The position numbers and the translations under genes are program-made. From Dicaeum eximium (Eukaryota; Chordata; Aves; Passeriformes; Dicaeidae), in the NCBI GenBank assembly GCA_013396995.1, contig VWZP01008290.1:122861-186860 (forward strand): a stretch of DNA of 64,000 nucleotides, given 5' to 3'. Below, one piece after another: positions 37,019 through 48,130 of this stretch (position 1 is its first letter; every line of letters starts with the position of its first letter). Below the pieces are notes generated by a model. It did not search any database. It had not been told where the DNA came from and saw only the letters and a list, made by a program, of their open reading frames with translations.

Positions 37019-38497
37019 TTATTATGAAGCTATGAAGCCCTGCATTTTAGATATCTACTTTTGTTTCAGTCAGGAGTAAAAAGAAACTTCTGTTCCTCCT
37101 ATTTCACAAGAATGTAATATGAATGTGATAGGGCAGTTGTGACTTGGTGAGAGTTTTGAATTATTTGTGTTATGACTCACATTTCAGATCTGTATCTGTG
37201 ACTGGAGAATCTCTGTGGAATTAAAAAAAAAAAAAAGAAACCCCAAAAAAACAAAAACAAAAACCACAAAAAAAACCCCAAAACTGTATTGTCACTCGAA
37301 TGGTATTCAAATGCTGAGTCAGAAAAAAAAATGTGAAACCAAGATTCACCTTTTGTTTCTGAAGAATTACTCAAGTGTTGCAGGATGTAATGGAGAAACA
37401 GGTTTCATCCTTTGTATACAACAGCACAATAATGGAGCAGAAATAAGGCCAGGACCTCAACTCCACAAACTGTAATGTTATACCAATGCACAAAAGCTCA
37501 GACTCTCTTCGCTGTTGACTGCACTGTATGTGCAATGATTTTAAGATTAGCCATTTTTAATAATCTGCATACATACAAAAGCTCAGTACTACAGGGATGG
37601 CATTTTGTAATTATGTTCTGCAATAATTATAATATAGCAATCCTGTCTGAACAATGTCAGATTGCAAATGGATGTAATCCTGAATGAAGAAAGGTTTCTT
37701 CAGTTTCAAATTATGCTACCTTATATTGCAGAGACTTTTGAAACTATTCAGTGTTTGAATAGGGGCATCTTTATGCTGCTCTAGCAGGTGCAAATGATTG
37801 GTGCAGGTATCTACTGACTGCATGTGAGAGGAGAACTGTGACACTGCTGTGGAAAGATGATGTGCACAAACCTACTGCTAACAGTATCACTTGGCTTAAA
37901 TATACTGTGGCTGTGTCTTGAGAAATGGCCCATTATCCTTTCCTACTCAGGAAAATCAAGAGCAGCACTATGAAGTCAGTGGAATTACAATTACACATGA
38001 AGCAATATGCATTATTGGCAGCTCTGTTTTTCAGTATTCAAAGCAGCAATGAGGAAGTTTTTCAGAGCACAAAACAAAATATAAAAGAGTAACCAAGAGG
38101 TGGGGAAAAAAGGAGTTGAAAGACTTTTAATTTGACATAGGAATTTCTTTTACATTGATTATTTAATGTAATTATATCAACCCTTCACCCAAGATTCAAA
38201 TTTCAAGATGTAGCTGTGAGGTATCATAACTGTAGCTACTGAAAACTGTCTATAAGCAGTCATAAACACAAGAAATTCAGAAAAATTTAACTGTCTAAAT
38301 CCCAGAGACCTAGAAATCCAGGGTAAAACATAAACCAGCCAAAAAAAAAAAAAAATCCCCCAAAACACTAAAAAATAGTCTAAAGAGGATGGAAAGAAAG
38401 ACACAAGGAATGGAAATTACCTTTTCAACCACACATGAATAAGCCAGTGATTTCCAGGAAAACCTAATTTAGCACATAAGAACACAGGCACACCAGT
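37019..38497. other. Unique sequence with A-rich tracts
   Basis: A-rich tract with CCCC/CAAA interruptions at 37219-37285 and a second at 38341-38370. No gene or repeat family recognised. Confidence 0.5.
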
Positions 38498-38962
38498 TCT
38501 GGGCTCCTCAGTACAAGAGCTCCTGGAGTAGGTCCAGCAGTTGGTGACAATGATGGTTAAAGATCTGGACCTCAACTCTTATGAGGAAAGGCTGAGGGAG
38601 ATTTAGCATCTAGAAGAGAGAGCTGAGAGGGAGCCCCATCCCTGCCTGTCCCTGTGTGCAGGGAGGGCTCAGAGCAGGGCCTGGCTCTGCTCCAGGCCCA
38701 GCAATGGCACCAGAGCCACGGGCAGGGATGAGCCCAGGAATTTCTACCTGGATGTGAGGCAGAACTTCTGGCCTGGGCAGTGCCCGAGCTCTGAACAGAT
38801 TGTGCAGAGAGGGGATGGAGCCTCCCTCACTGGGGATATTCCAGACCCCTCTGGACACAATCCTGAGCCCTGTGCCCTGCTGGAGCAGGCACGTGGGACC
38901 AGATCATCCACTGTGGTGCCTTCCAGCCTGACCCATTCTGGTTTTCAGTGATTCTGTGATAG
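38498..38962 (+). mobile_element. CR1 LINE fragment, 3' part
   Basis: From 'ctgggctcctcagtacaaga' and 'gctcctggagtaggtccagc' through 'tatgaggaaaggctgaggga', 'tctacctggatgtgaggcag', 'ttctggcctgggcagtgccc', 'ctccctcactggggatattc', to 'cagcctgacccattctggtt' and a short terminal 'cagtgattctgtgat'. GC-richer than its surroundings and a different subtype from the copy at 9443. No coding capacity. Confidence 0.92.
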
Positions 38963-40085
38963 TGAAGACAAGCACTGCTATTCTGAGAGGCAGCTACTGA
39001 ACACTCAGTTTGTCACTTTGTTTAATTAAACAGAAACTACTAGTTATCATTTTGATCTCACATCCCAAGAACCACAGGACAAGACCCTAGAGTGATATCT
39101 ACATATTAACTTCTGCACTGAGACCAGGGGGTTTATTTACTGTCTCTGAAGACATTTAGCCCAAAAGATTAATTCTTAGCAACCTTGAATTAGCTGGGAG
39201 GCATTTTTGGCCAGAAAGTATCTTGGGGGAAATAGGCATTAATAACATCCTGAGCACAATGAAATATCCACTATTAGATCCCTTAGACTTCTTTGTTCCT
39301 GACATTTCTATGTGTATGAAGGAGAATGTAAAGGGCTTTGTACTCTCATCTGTGTCAACCTTACACAATCAGGTGAACCCTTCTCCTACAAAGTCCCTGC
39401 CTTGCTCCTCCAGCTCATTCTTGTGATGTTCTGCACTGCATGACCAGCATAAAGATGCACTAGGGTACTGTTTCTGTATATAAGCTGTCTTATTCCTTCC
39501 TAATGAAAAGTTTGATATAGAAAAAGGTATAAGGCAGACAAGTAAGATGATTTGTAGAAATTGCAGCAGTGCCTAAGATGGCAGTGGTCTCCACACACAC
39601 ATTTCTATGGTTACAGACTGATAAAAAAATGACTAAAATTCATCAAGTGCTTCTATAAATCTCTTTACTGAAACAGCAGTGTAGGAGCCTCCCAGGAACT
39701 GTAACACTACAGATGAAAAAGCTTAATCTTTCCCCACACTAGCCTGCAGCTAGACCACCACAGTAGGTGGTGCTGTGAGAGGAGTCGATTGGCATTCGGG
39801 TCTCTACAGGGGGAATAAGTAACAAAAAAATTACCATCCTTCACTTCCCTGCCCCCACCAACATCTCAAAAGTAGTTTTTAGAGCTGCTGAAATGCTCAA
39901 AATAAGAAAAGCCTTATTTCTACCTCCTCTCCTCTTCTCTCCTCTCCTCTCCCAAGAAGGAAATCCATAGTGGAATTATTTAGTTCGCATTACAGATTTC
40001 AAGTTTTCACTGTGAAAGCAGTAAAGGAAATACAAGGAAAAGGGGGAAAAAATAAAAAAGAGAAGGAATCAAAAAGAACACAAAG
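38963..40085. other. Unique sequence
   Basis: Contains a CTCCT-type pyrimidine tract (39922-39952). No repeat family or exon recognised. Confidence 0.5.
39922..39952. repeat. CTCCT / CTCTT pyrimidine tract
   Basis: About 31 bases of C/T pentamer-like units. Confidence 0.85.
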
Positions 40086-40220
40086 AGAAGGAATCACAGA
40101 ATAGGAAGGATTAGGAAGACCTAGAAGGATCACAGAGTCCAGCCCTTAAGTGAATGGCCCATATGGAGATTGAACATGTTTTTGATCCTATTGACTCCAA
40201 GATCTAACCAATTGAGCTAA
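40086..40220 (-). mobile_element. tRNA-Ile/CR1 composite SINE (TguSINE1-like)
   Basis: On the minus strand the head starts 'cttagctcaattggttagat', a tRNA A-box with the TTAGCTCAGTTGGTTAGAG pattern of tRNA-Ile. A degraded anticodon region 'gtcaataggatc' follows, then a B-box-like 'tgttcaatct'. The tail, 'gactctgtgatccttctagg' to 'attctgtgattcct', is a CR1 3' end. A tRNA-Ile head joined to a CR1 tail is the architecture published for the passerine TguSINE1 family. Diverged in anticodon arm and B box, so not a functional tRNA gene. It would depend on CR1 enzymes for mobilisation. Confidence 0.75.
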
Positions 40221-40602
40221 GCAAGAAAGATGAAAAGTCTTGGGGTAAAAAAAATGAAGAAAAAACCTAAAGCCATGAAGACATTTTAAAGTACAAGCAC
40301 TGCAGCAGTGGGATTACAACAATCTACAAATGTAGACAAAGAAAGGTATATAAGCAAGTTAAACTTGACTAATTTTTCTACATCTTGAAGGAGATAAAGT
40401 GGCATTATGATTAGAAAACCACAGCAGAAAAAGCAGTGTTAATACAGCAAATACACTAATTAGATACAGTAAAACAGTTAACAAAGAATGGAGTTTTTTA
40501 CAGAACCAGAAATCACTAAAAATATCAATTGGCTAGATTTTTGTGAAAAAACAGTAAGTAGCTTTGGCAAAAAACTATTTCCTTTATATATATATATATA
40601 TA
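40221..40602. other. Unique sequence ending in a TA run
   Basis: AT-rich; ends in a (TA)n run (40586-40602) at the edge of the gap. Confidence 0.6.
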
Positions 40603-40871
40603 NNNNNNNNNNNNNNNNNNNNNNNNNNNNNNNNNNNNNNNNNNNNNNNNNNNNNNNNNNNNNNNNNNNNNNNNNNNNNNNNNNNNNNNNNNNNNNNNNN
40701 NNNNNNNNNNNNNNNNNNNNNNNNNNNNNNNNNNNNNNNNNNNNNNNNNNNNNNNNNNNNNNNNNNNNNNNNNNNNNNNNNNNNNNNNNNNNNNNNNNNN
40801 NNNNNNNNNNNNNNNNNNNNNNNNNNNNNNNNNNNNNNNNNNNNNNNNNNNNNNNNNNNNNNNNNNNNNNN
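40603..40871. other. Assembly gap (269 N)
   Basis: Run of 269 N directly abutting a TA microsatellite. Frames reported across it are meaningless. Confidence 1.
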
Positions 40872-42095
40872 GAAGAAATTTCTTGCTGTGAAAGCCAGGT
40901 CCTTGGAAAAGAAAGGATGGAATGGAAAGGATTACCTACCAGCATAAACTAGATGTCTCTCTAATGATGTTTTGATTTCATACAGCACTCTTCATTAGAA
41001 ATCCCAAGAGCTGCCTGAAGAAGTCACTTAGTGTCCCTGATATCAGGAACACATATATGTACAAGTAATTAAGAACTTCTTCTTGGTTTTATTGTCTTGT
41101 TTTATTGTCTTGTTTTGCTGCGGTTTTTTTTTTCTTTTTTTATTTAAAAGAAAAGAGAACATATTTTACATTAATTGGTCTTATACAGAATATAAAACCT
41201 TCACCACTGTGTACCCATTATTGTCCATTAATCGCTTTCTCATCTGATCTCTGATACTTTGTTTCCTTCAATGGTAGTTACTTGTGTCAGTTCCTCTTAT
41301 GAGGAACTCCCTATGACTGAATGATTTTAACCTTGGTTGAACCTCATTGATTTCAATCATATTCTGTCCAGAAATAATTCACATAAAATCATGAAAATTT
41401 ACAGTGCCTGCATTCTGAGGCAGGCTACTCATACCTAAGAGTGCTCCTTGGTGACTGGAAAGCAAGTCTGTCAATCACTGACATAATAAATTAATTTAAA
41501 TAGCTAAGATGTACAAAAGCCACACCATTTCCCATCTATCTGTCTTCACCAACACTGTTCAAAGGTGCTTCAGTCTCCAAACAGATTTGGAGTCTTTCCC
41601 TTACACATTTTGCAGAGGTATAATGACAAAACTCATGAAGGAACTCTGAGCCAGAGTTTGTTGATAATCTAAAGAATGCTTACCTCAGTCTTCCCTTGAG
41701 GTGTGCTCAGTGTCCTCACAGGAGCACATTTGCTATTGTAAACTGAAACTCCTCAGTGGAAATGCTAGAAGAAGGGAAAATCAGTAATAAAATAAAGAAT
41801 TTGACTACCTCCTCTGGATAGAGTCTAGCTCCTAGTCAGTATTACTCCTCTTAATAACACAGGCTGCTACAGTCCCACATAGATTGTTTTCTGGTGCGTA
41901 AGAAAACACCATGTTATACACAAAATGTCAGCCCTTATCTTAAATATCCTATACCCAAAGATATCTGAGTTCCAGACTAAAAATCTGCTCTCAAATTGAT
42001 GAACAATTTGGCTTATTTTCTTCATTCCTCAACTATGTGTAATACACTATTAGACGAAAAATTTTAATGAACTCACAGGTTTCTCTTTAAGGAGA
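40872..42095. other. Unique AT-rich sequence
   Basis: Contains a T-rich tract with two TTTTATTGTCTTG units (41087-41115). Nothing else recognised. Confidence 0.5.
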
Positions 42096-42262
42096 AGATA
42101 AGAGAAAACAACAACAACAACGACAACAAAGCACAAAAAAACAACCAAAACCAAAACCAAAACCAAGACCAAAAGCAAACCAAACCAAAAAGAAAAACAA
42201 AAAACCCAACTCAACCCAAACCAAACCAAACTAAAAACAACAACAAAAAAACCCCACACCTA
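42096..42262. repeat. A/C-rich simple-sequence tract
   Basis: About 165 bases made of ACA, AAAACC and CAAAC units with almost no T. Strongly strand-asymmetric; the poly-Val/Leu frame on the minus strand comes from it. Confidence 0.9.
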
Positions 42263-42454
42263 AACAAAACCAAGAAAATCTACTCATGACAAGGAGCAGT
42301 TTCCATTATTTAAGTAACAGTTTAGGAGCAAAATTTAGTAACAATTCTTTTCTCATAATTTGATTCGAGAAATACTTATTTTGGCTGCAGTTGGGGTTTT
42401 CAGAGTGGGTTTATCTGTTTGGTTGATTCTTATTTTATTATTTCAGTGTGTACA

Positions 42455-42584
42455 AGGGAGGGTGTCAATAGGACAGAGGCAGGCTCTCCTTGGTAGTGAC
42501 AAGAAATAGGACACGAGGCAATGGGCACAAAATGGAACACAGGAAGCTACAGCTGAATATGGAGAAGAACTTCTCTGTGAGGGT
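42455..42584 (+). mobile_element. CR1 fragment, first part of a mosaic
   Basis: Holds 'acgaggcaatgggcacaaaa', 'tggaacacaggaagctacag', 'aatatggagaagaacttctc' and 'tgtgagggt'. This is the order of the CR1 type in which the lines before 'gagggtgctgag' are conserved. It stops abruptly at the point where the next segment jumps back in CR1 coordinates. Confidence 0.8.
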
Positions 42585-42868
42585 CTCTTCTCCCACACAA
42601 GCGGTGAGAGGACAAGAGGACATTGCAACAAGCTGTGCTGGGAGAGGTTCAGACCAGACATGAGGAGGAAATTCTTCATGGAAAGGGTTGTTAAGCATTG
42701 GAACAGAGTACACAGAGATGGACTCACCACCATGGAAGTGATCAAGAAATGACCAGATGTGGCACTCAGTGCCAAGGTCCAATTGACAAGGTGATAATTG
42801 GTCAAAGCAGCTTGGACTCAATGATCTCAGAGGTCTTTTCCAACCTAAATGATTCTGTGATTCCGTGA
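42585..42868 (+). mobile_element. CR1 fragment, second part of a mosaic
   Basis: Starts at 'ctcttctcccacacaagcgg' and repeats the upstream CR1 position ('tgagaggacaagaggacatt' is homologous to the earlier 'agaaataggacacgaggcaa'). It then follows the subtype seen at 9443-9900: 'ttcagaccagacatgaggag', 'gaaattcttcatggaaaggg', 'ttgttaagcattggaacaga', 'gtcaaagcagcttggactca', and a terminal 'aatgattctgtgattccgtg'. A complete 3' end shows it is the later or intact partner. Confidence 0.9.
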
Positions 42869-45800
42869 AATAAAAGGACCACTTGAGGTTGGGATAAATG
42901 GTGCAACTCTTTTTTCTTCAGTGACATTCATCATGCTTTGGGAAATAGAATCATGGTAGCAGATCCATTTAGCAGAATGGATAAGTCAGAAATAAAATAA
43001 CCTGCTATTAAATTACATAATTAGAGCCTTTAAAAAAGATCCAAAATCTACAACTGTATTTTAGAGCAAATAATGCTGGAATGAACAGATCTAAAGAAAT
43101 TGTCTTAAACTACTTGATGTCTATGCTAACTAATACATTTTATCAAAGTTCATAGACCAAATTCAGCAGAATGATCTTATGATCTTGCCTGCCCAGTTTA
43201 GTGCTAGCACACAGCCTGACCTTCCACCACTTGGGCTCTCTAGTAAGGTCCCAAGGCTACTGTAAATGCTAAAATGAAGCACAAGACGATCACTGTGAAA
43301 TTTGTTGCTGTCCTGCTTTTAAGGTATCTATTTTTCACAGAGATGAGACATCAGGGAGAACATGGAGTCAGATGGGGTAGACCTTTTACAGCACGTTTTT
43401 TGAAGTGAGCACATTTGCTGTACATATCAGTCATAAAAATGTCTTCCTGGAGTGTCACAGACATCCTGGCTGGAGAGAGTTGAACAAAGAAAGTGTATAT
43501 AAAGGGAGAAAAGGCAGACAGAAAAGAGAGAGAGGGTAGTAATGCAAAATTTTTTACTGAGATAGTAGTAAGATGCACGGTAACAGAAGCAGAAATAGAC
43601 CCTCTCCTCATTTACGGGTGACCAGTATTGACTCACAGTCTTTCTCCTATCATTTGTCTCTGAAAAAAACAGTTTTTCAAACTGAATTTCCTGGACCTAT
43701 TTTTCAAAATTACTTCCAGAAAACATTTAAATGTTGGTAAAGACTATGCTGTTCATTTGGGAGGACATTGATTTGTTTTGTTTTGTTTTCTTGCCTTTTT
43801 TTTCTGGGACAGACAATCTGCCAGATCTTCCTCTGATTCTTTCTCTGCTCATTTGTGTAAACTCTTTTTTTTTTCCTGTTTTATTTCCAAACAAATTTGA
43901 AGGAAAGACAAGGACAATTTTCTTGGATGGCTTTATAAGTTGAGGACCCTGGAGATCTTTCTGACATTACTCTGAAGGAACAATTCTGGTGCTGCACCAT
44001 GTTGCATAGAAAAACCACTGTTTTCTTGGGTTTTTTTGTGGAACCTGGCAGTCATAACTTAATTAAATAATGAAATAAAAAGTGACTAATGGACATTTGA
44101 TACAGTGATGTCAGTATATGTCACATGACTTGTACACACTAAGTGATTAGAAGACGCAGATCTGGAATGCAAAGAATGGGCTTCCAAAAAAGTGAAGACT
44201 GGGGGCATGACCTCCAAAGCTTCTCCTATATTATTTTAACAAAAAGATCTAGGCATCTGTCATACAAGGGTAATGGAATATACTAAGATTTTTAAGGGTA
44301 CTTTTAAATAGCTCTCTAAAATATTCTTTGAAGGTCCAAGCATTCAAGAGACATCAAACAAAGTTTGGTCATTACTGTGACACGGATGGGGACAGATGTT
44401 AAATTTAGATATGTCTTTTAGGCAAAAAAAAACTATACGGGAAGACTCATGCTCTAAGATAAAAGTTAAACATCATAATCAACAGAGAAAGTCAGATGTC
44501 TCATCTCAGGTTGAGATGAATGACCTTCCAGGGCTTCCTGTGTTTTCTTTGGCTGAAAAGTCAGACTAGGGCAAGCTTAAAGAGCGCTTAATCAGTTAGT
44601 CCCAAAAAGTCTTGAGAAATCAAATAAAAATTACTTGGAATCTATAGAAAAAGACCCAAATATTTATATGGTGATTCATCATCTTTACTTTTAGTTATCT
44701 ACGCTGGACATCTACCTCTGACCATTTTGTGTACTCTTTGATACTGTCTAGGGAGAGGAGGAGTAATTCATCTAATGTATTCTGAGCATTTTTTTAAGGA
44801 CAAGATGAATCATGACCTTGTTTCCCTCATTGGCTGGGGTGACAAGATAAAAAATATGTGGCTACCTCATTGATGTCTACATTTAGTCAGATGAATCCCA
44901 GCCTAATGACCAAGTGGAAGCTAACACTCTCTCTAATAGCTATTTGGACGCGCCCACATTATCTGAATTGTCTTGATGAAATAAAAGTAGGCTTGTGCCT
45001 AGATTTCCAAACCCTTAACCAAGTGACAGCTGGCTCCCTCAGGAAGGATGCTAAAATTTGACTGAAGATGGAGAATGAAAGCCATCACTTTTCAGTAGGA
45101 GGCCTCTCTAGGTCATTTGTAAGGCAAGCTAAAGTGATTTTTCTCGAATACAGATTGCAGAATAAGATTCCAGTCTTTAAAGTTCATAATTTCTTTTTTG
45201 TTGAAAATATACATTTTTATGGTGAGTAACCACTGCTGAGTGACAGGAGGAAATTCATATTGAAATATGTAAAACATGTTTTGTATTGATCGATTTTCAA
45301 CACCGCTGTGTAGATTGCACAATTAGATTGACGTCAACAGATTTATTCCATTTCCATGACTCTGTCCAAGCATTTCAAGCTGTGTCACATAAAACACAAA
45401 AAACCTCACTCCAAACTAATTGAAATAACATTTAGCATAACACTAATGAAATGAAACATTCAGTATTAATTTAAGCAAATATTAATAAAACAAAAAATAA
45501 AGCCCATTATGAAATAACATTCTATCTTTCTGCCCATCTAATCCACCTGTCTATTTTTTACATAAAGAATAGAAACAGATTTTTTTTCAGTGTGCTCTCA
45601 CCAAAATCTGGTACTTTCTGGAAGACATGCATTCATATTAAGTATGTGTTAAAGCTAGAAAAAGACAATTTTTTTTGTAAAAGCTCATAAGCTTTTACGC
45701 CTGCTTTGTAACTATAAAGGTTATCAAATAGCTAATTTTTTTGTTGTTGTTGTTTAACATAAACATGTTCTATGTAAATATGGAGAAGTACAAGAAAACA

Positions 45801-46649
45801 TATTGCTTTGGTCTATTTCTCAAGAACTTTTATTCAGAAGTGTCTGTCCTTGCTGTAGAAGGGTAGATTAGGGATATCAGCCTTAACAAAACATAAAAAA
45901 AAAACTTTCTGGTCATTTTTCATCTCATATGTCAAGTTTCTAGAGGAAGAAAAGTGGGGGCAAAATGGATACAATCCTTTTAACTTATTATTCAAAGTTT
46001 TTGATTCATACAGTGTACCCAGACATTGTTTATTAAGTATTCCCTAAGAAAAGGGTATTAGCAAAGACCAGTGAATAGTTCTTAACGTTCACAAAGCTTT
46101 ATTTTTTGCACACAAGAACTACAAATGGATGTGAGTAAAAGGAATTAGAAAAACCCCACACAAACAAATTAAAAAAAAAAAAGTAGAAAGAAGAGTGTGA
46201 AGGGGGAAAAGGAAGAGAAAAGAGGAGGGAAAGTCAATGCATCAAAACATAGGAAACAGGACCAGTTTATTGCAGGTAACACACACAACTATTTATTTGC
46301 AACTAATAATATAAAGTTTTTGCATTTGGGGGTTATATTTATCCAGATTTATTGTGTAAATGACAGACTTCCACATCCTCACTGCAGATTCTATTCCAAA
46401 TACATTTTCATATATTCTGATACTCTCAACATAGAAGTTCACACACCTGAAAATATTATCAGCATTTGGTGCCCAAATGCAAAAGGACATTCAGGAGCTT
46501 CTGACTCATTTTCACATCCTTTGCAGAGAAAAAAAGCCTATGTTGGAGATTATTTTTCCTTTCACTGATACATTATTTTATACAGTGGAAAATTCCATTT
46601 TTTACAGTGGAAAATTCCATTCAAAAGTGACTGAACTTCACAGTTGCTG
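42869..46649. other. 3.8 kb of unique non-coding sequence
   Basis: AT-rich, no repeat family. The stretch 44740-45070 is compositionally unlike its neighbours and is flagged separately. A 123-codon frame at 46197-46568 has no domain. A 22-base tandem pair lies at 46581-46621. Confidence 0.5.
44740..45070. promoter_or_regulatory. Candidate conserved regulatory element
   Basis: High-complexity sequence with TAATGAC, TTGATG and CCATTGGC/ATTGGCTG-type words, a GTGACAAG motif, an intact ACGCGCCC, no homopolymers and no repeat. This is the look of a vertebrate conserved non-coding element. Conservation itself cannot be judged from one sequence. Confidence 0.25.
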
Positions 46650-46714
46650 GGGGTTTGAAACCCAGGGATATTTAAGGTTCCTTCCAACCCAGGCCATTCT
46701 ATGATTCTGTGATT
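46650..46714 (+). mobile_element. CR1 3' tail
   Basis: Only the last 60-odd bases of a CR1: 'ggatatttaaggttccttcc', 'aacccaggccattctatgat', 'tctgtgattc'. Severely 5'-truncated. Confidence 0.85.
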
Positions 46715-47536
46715 CATCTTGTTAAGGCCAGATTAAGTGACACAATTTCTCTCTTTTATCTCAACCTTCTCCCTTTCCCCAACCCCACAAATCAAAACAA
46801 ACAAAAGAGAAGCACTCTCCCTTCACTAAAGGAATTTAAATTTATGCCAGAGTGACTGTCCAATAAGAAGGGAATCCAGCCCACCAAATTTTTTACAGCT
46901 TCTTTCATAAAATTCATTAATAGTATCTGACTGAATATTTCTACTTGTATAAAAATATCATAAAAATATTCCTCTTGCATGACCTGTAAATGTTTAAAAC
47001 TTTTTTTTATGGAAGTACATATAATGAAAAATGGGTTACCACAGGTCATTACCGAACTTAATGTACATTCATTTATGATTCTTGTTAAATACTAGAACAA
47101 ATCAAATCCATGTCAAACCAAACCAGTGACATGGGTTGTCCAACAAAAGGCTTTCACAGGAGAAACCAAGAACAAAATTTTATTTTATTCTGCAGTATTG
47201 AAATTTCAGCAATTTCAGTGACATTTCTTTTCTCCCCTCTGGTAAATAATTGGAAGGCAAAGTTCTCATGCAAGCCATGAGGCCCAAGATATGTAAAGTA
47301 ACATCCAAACAGCAAAGTATTTTGATGCAAATTGAGTTTTCTCTGAAAATTAATGAATCTGAGACAGATATACAGTATGCAGCAAGATTCCCTCAAACTG
47401 AAAATAGAACAGCAATAAAAATGCCAAGAAGTGATAAGACAGCAATAACACATGAGAGATTTTATGTATCAGTTGGAAAAAAATAGTTACTGTAAATGAG
47501 TGGGTGTTCTTGTGCTGTATTTTCCCTCCTACTTTC

Positions 47537-47562
47537 TTTTTGTTTGTTTGTTTGTTTGTTTG
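47537..47562. repeat. TTTG microsatellite
   Basis: About six TTTG units. Confidence 0.9.
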
Positions 47563-47689
47563 CTTCATTTTCCTTGATTGCTGAACAGAAACGTGTCTGC
47601 AAAATGATGGATTAATTAGGAGAAACATACATCTCTCTTTAAAATAGGGGAAAAAAAAAAAACTTAATCTCTATAAGATCCCTTCCAAA

Positions 47690-48130
47690 ATCCTCATTAT
47701 TACAATGTGGTGGGCTTTGAAAGTCATTTACATAATAGCTAACAAAAATGTACTCAGCAATACACCGGGCCCACTAAACACGGGAGATAATTACACTGGG
47801 AGAATGATATTCCACTGCCAGCTCCATTTTCAAGATACATTTATTTGCCCTGCACACAGCCCTGAACAACCAAACACACATTAACATATCGTGTAGGTGC
47901 GTGCTGCTGCAGTCTACACGGTGGGGGAAGGGAAGAAATACAACACACTCTTCTTGGCATATATGTACCACCTGAATGGTATTTTTCATTATCTCCTGCA
48001 CTGGGAACATTGTATTATTCCACTGGGAAGTCATAGCGAAGAGGATATAATTATAAGCAAAGTAATGGGGATCCTCTTGCTAATGGCCAGCTATTCAAAT
48101 ATCTCAATATAATCGCCTTGCCCAATCTCT
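47690..48130. promoter_or_regulatory. Candidate conserved regulatory element
   Basis: About 440 bases of high-complexity sequence with GATAATTA, TATAATTATAAG and CATTTACATAATAG-type words (homeodomain/POU-like) and several retained CpGs (acaccggg, aacacggg, tatcgtg, tacacggt, tcatagcga, aatcgcc). It has no simple repeats or transposon. In an AT-rich, CpG-poor background this is suggestive of constraint, but it is inference only. Confidence 0.3.

Noticed and set aside
40086..40220. tRNA-Ile gene
   Set aside because: The A-box is good but the anticodon arm and B-box are eroded and the sequence runs straight into a CR1 tail, so it is a SINE.
40478..40952. Frames of 127-155 codons across the second gap
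   Set aside because: More than half of each is N.
46197..46568. 123-codon plus-strand frame
   Set aside because: Starts in an A-rich tract, has no recognisable domain, and its codon content resembles random AT-rich DNA.
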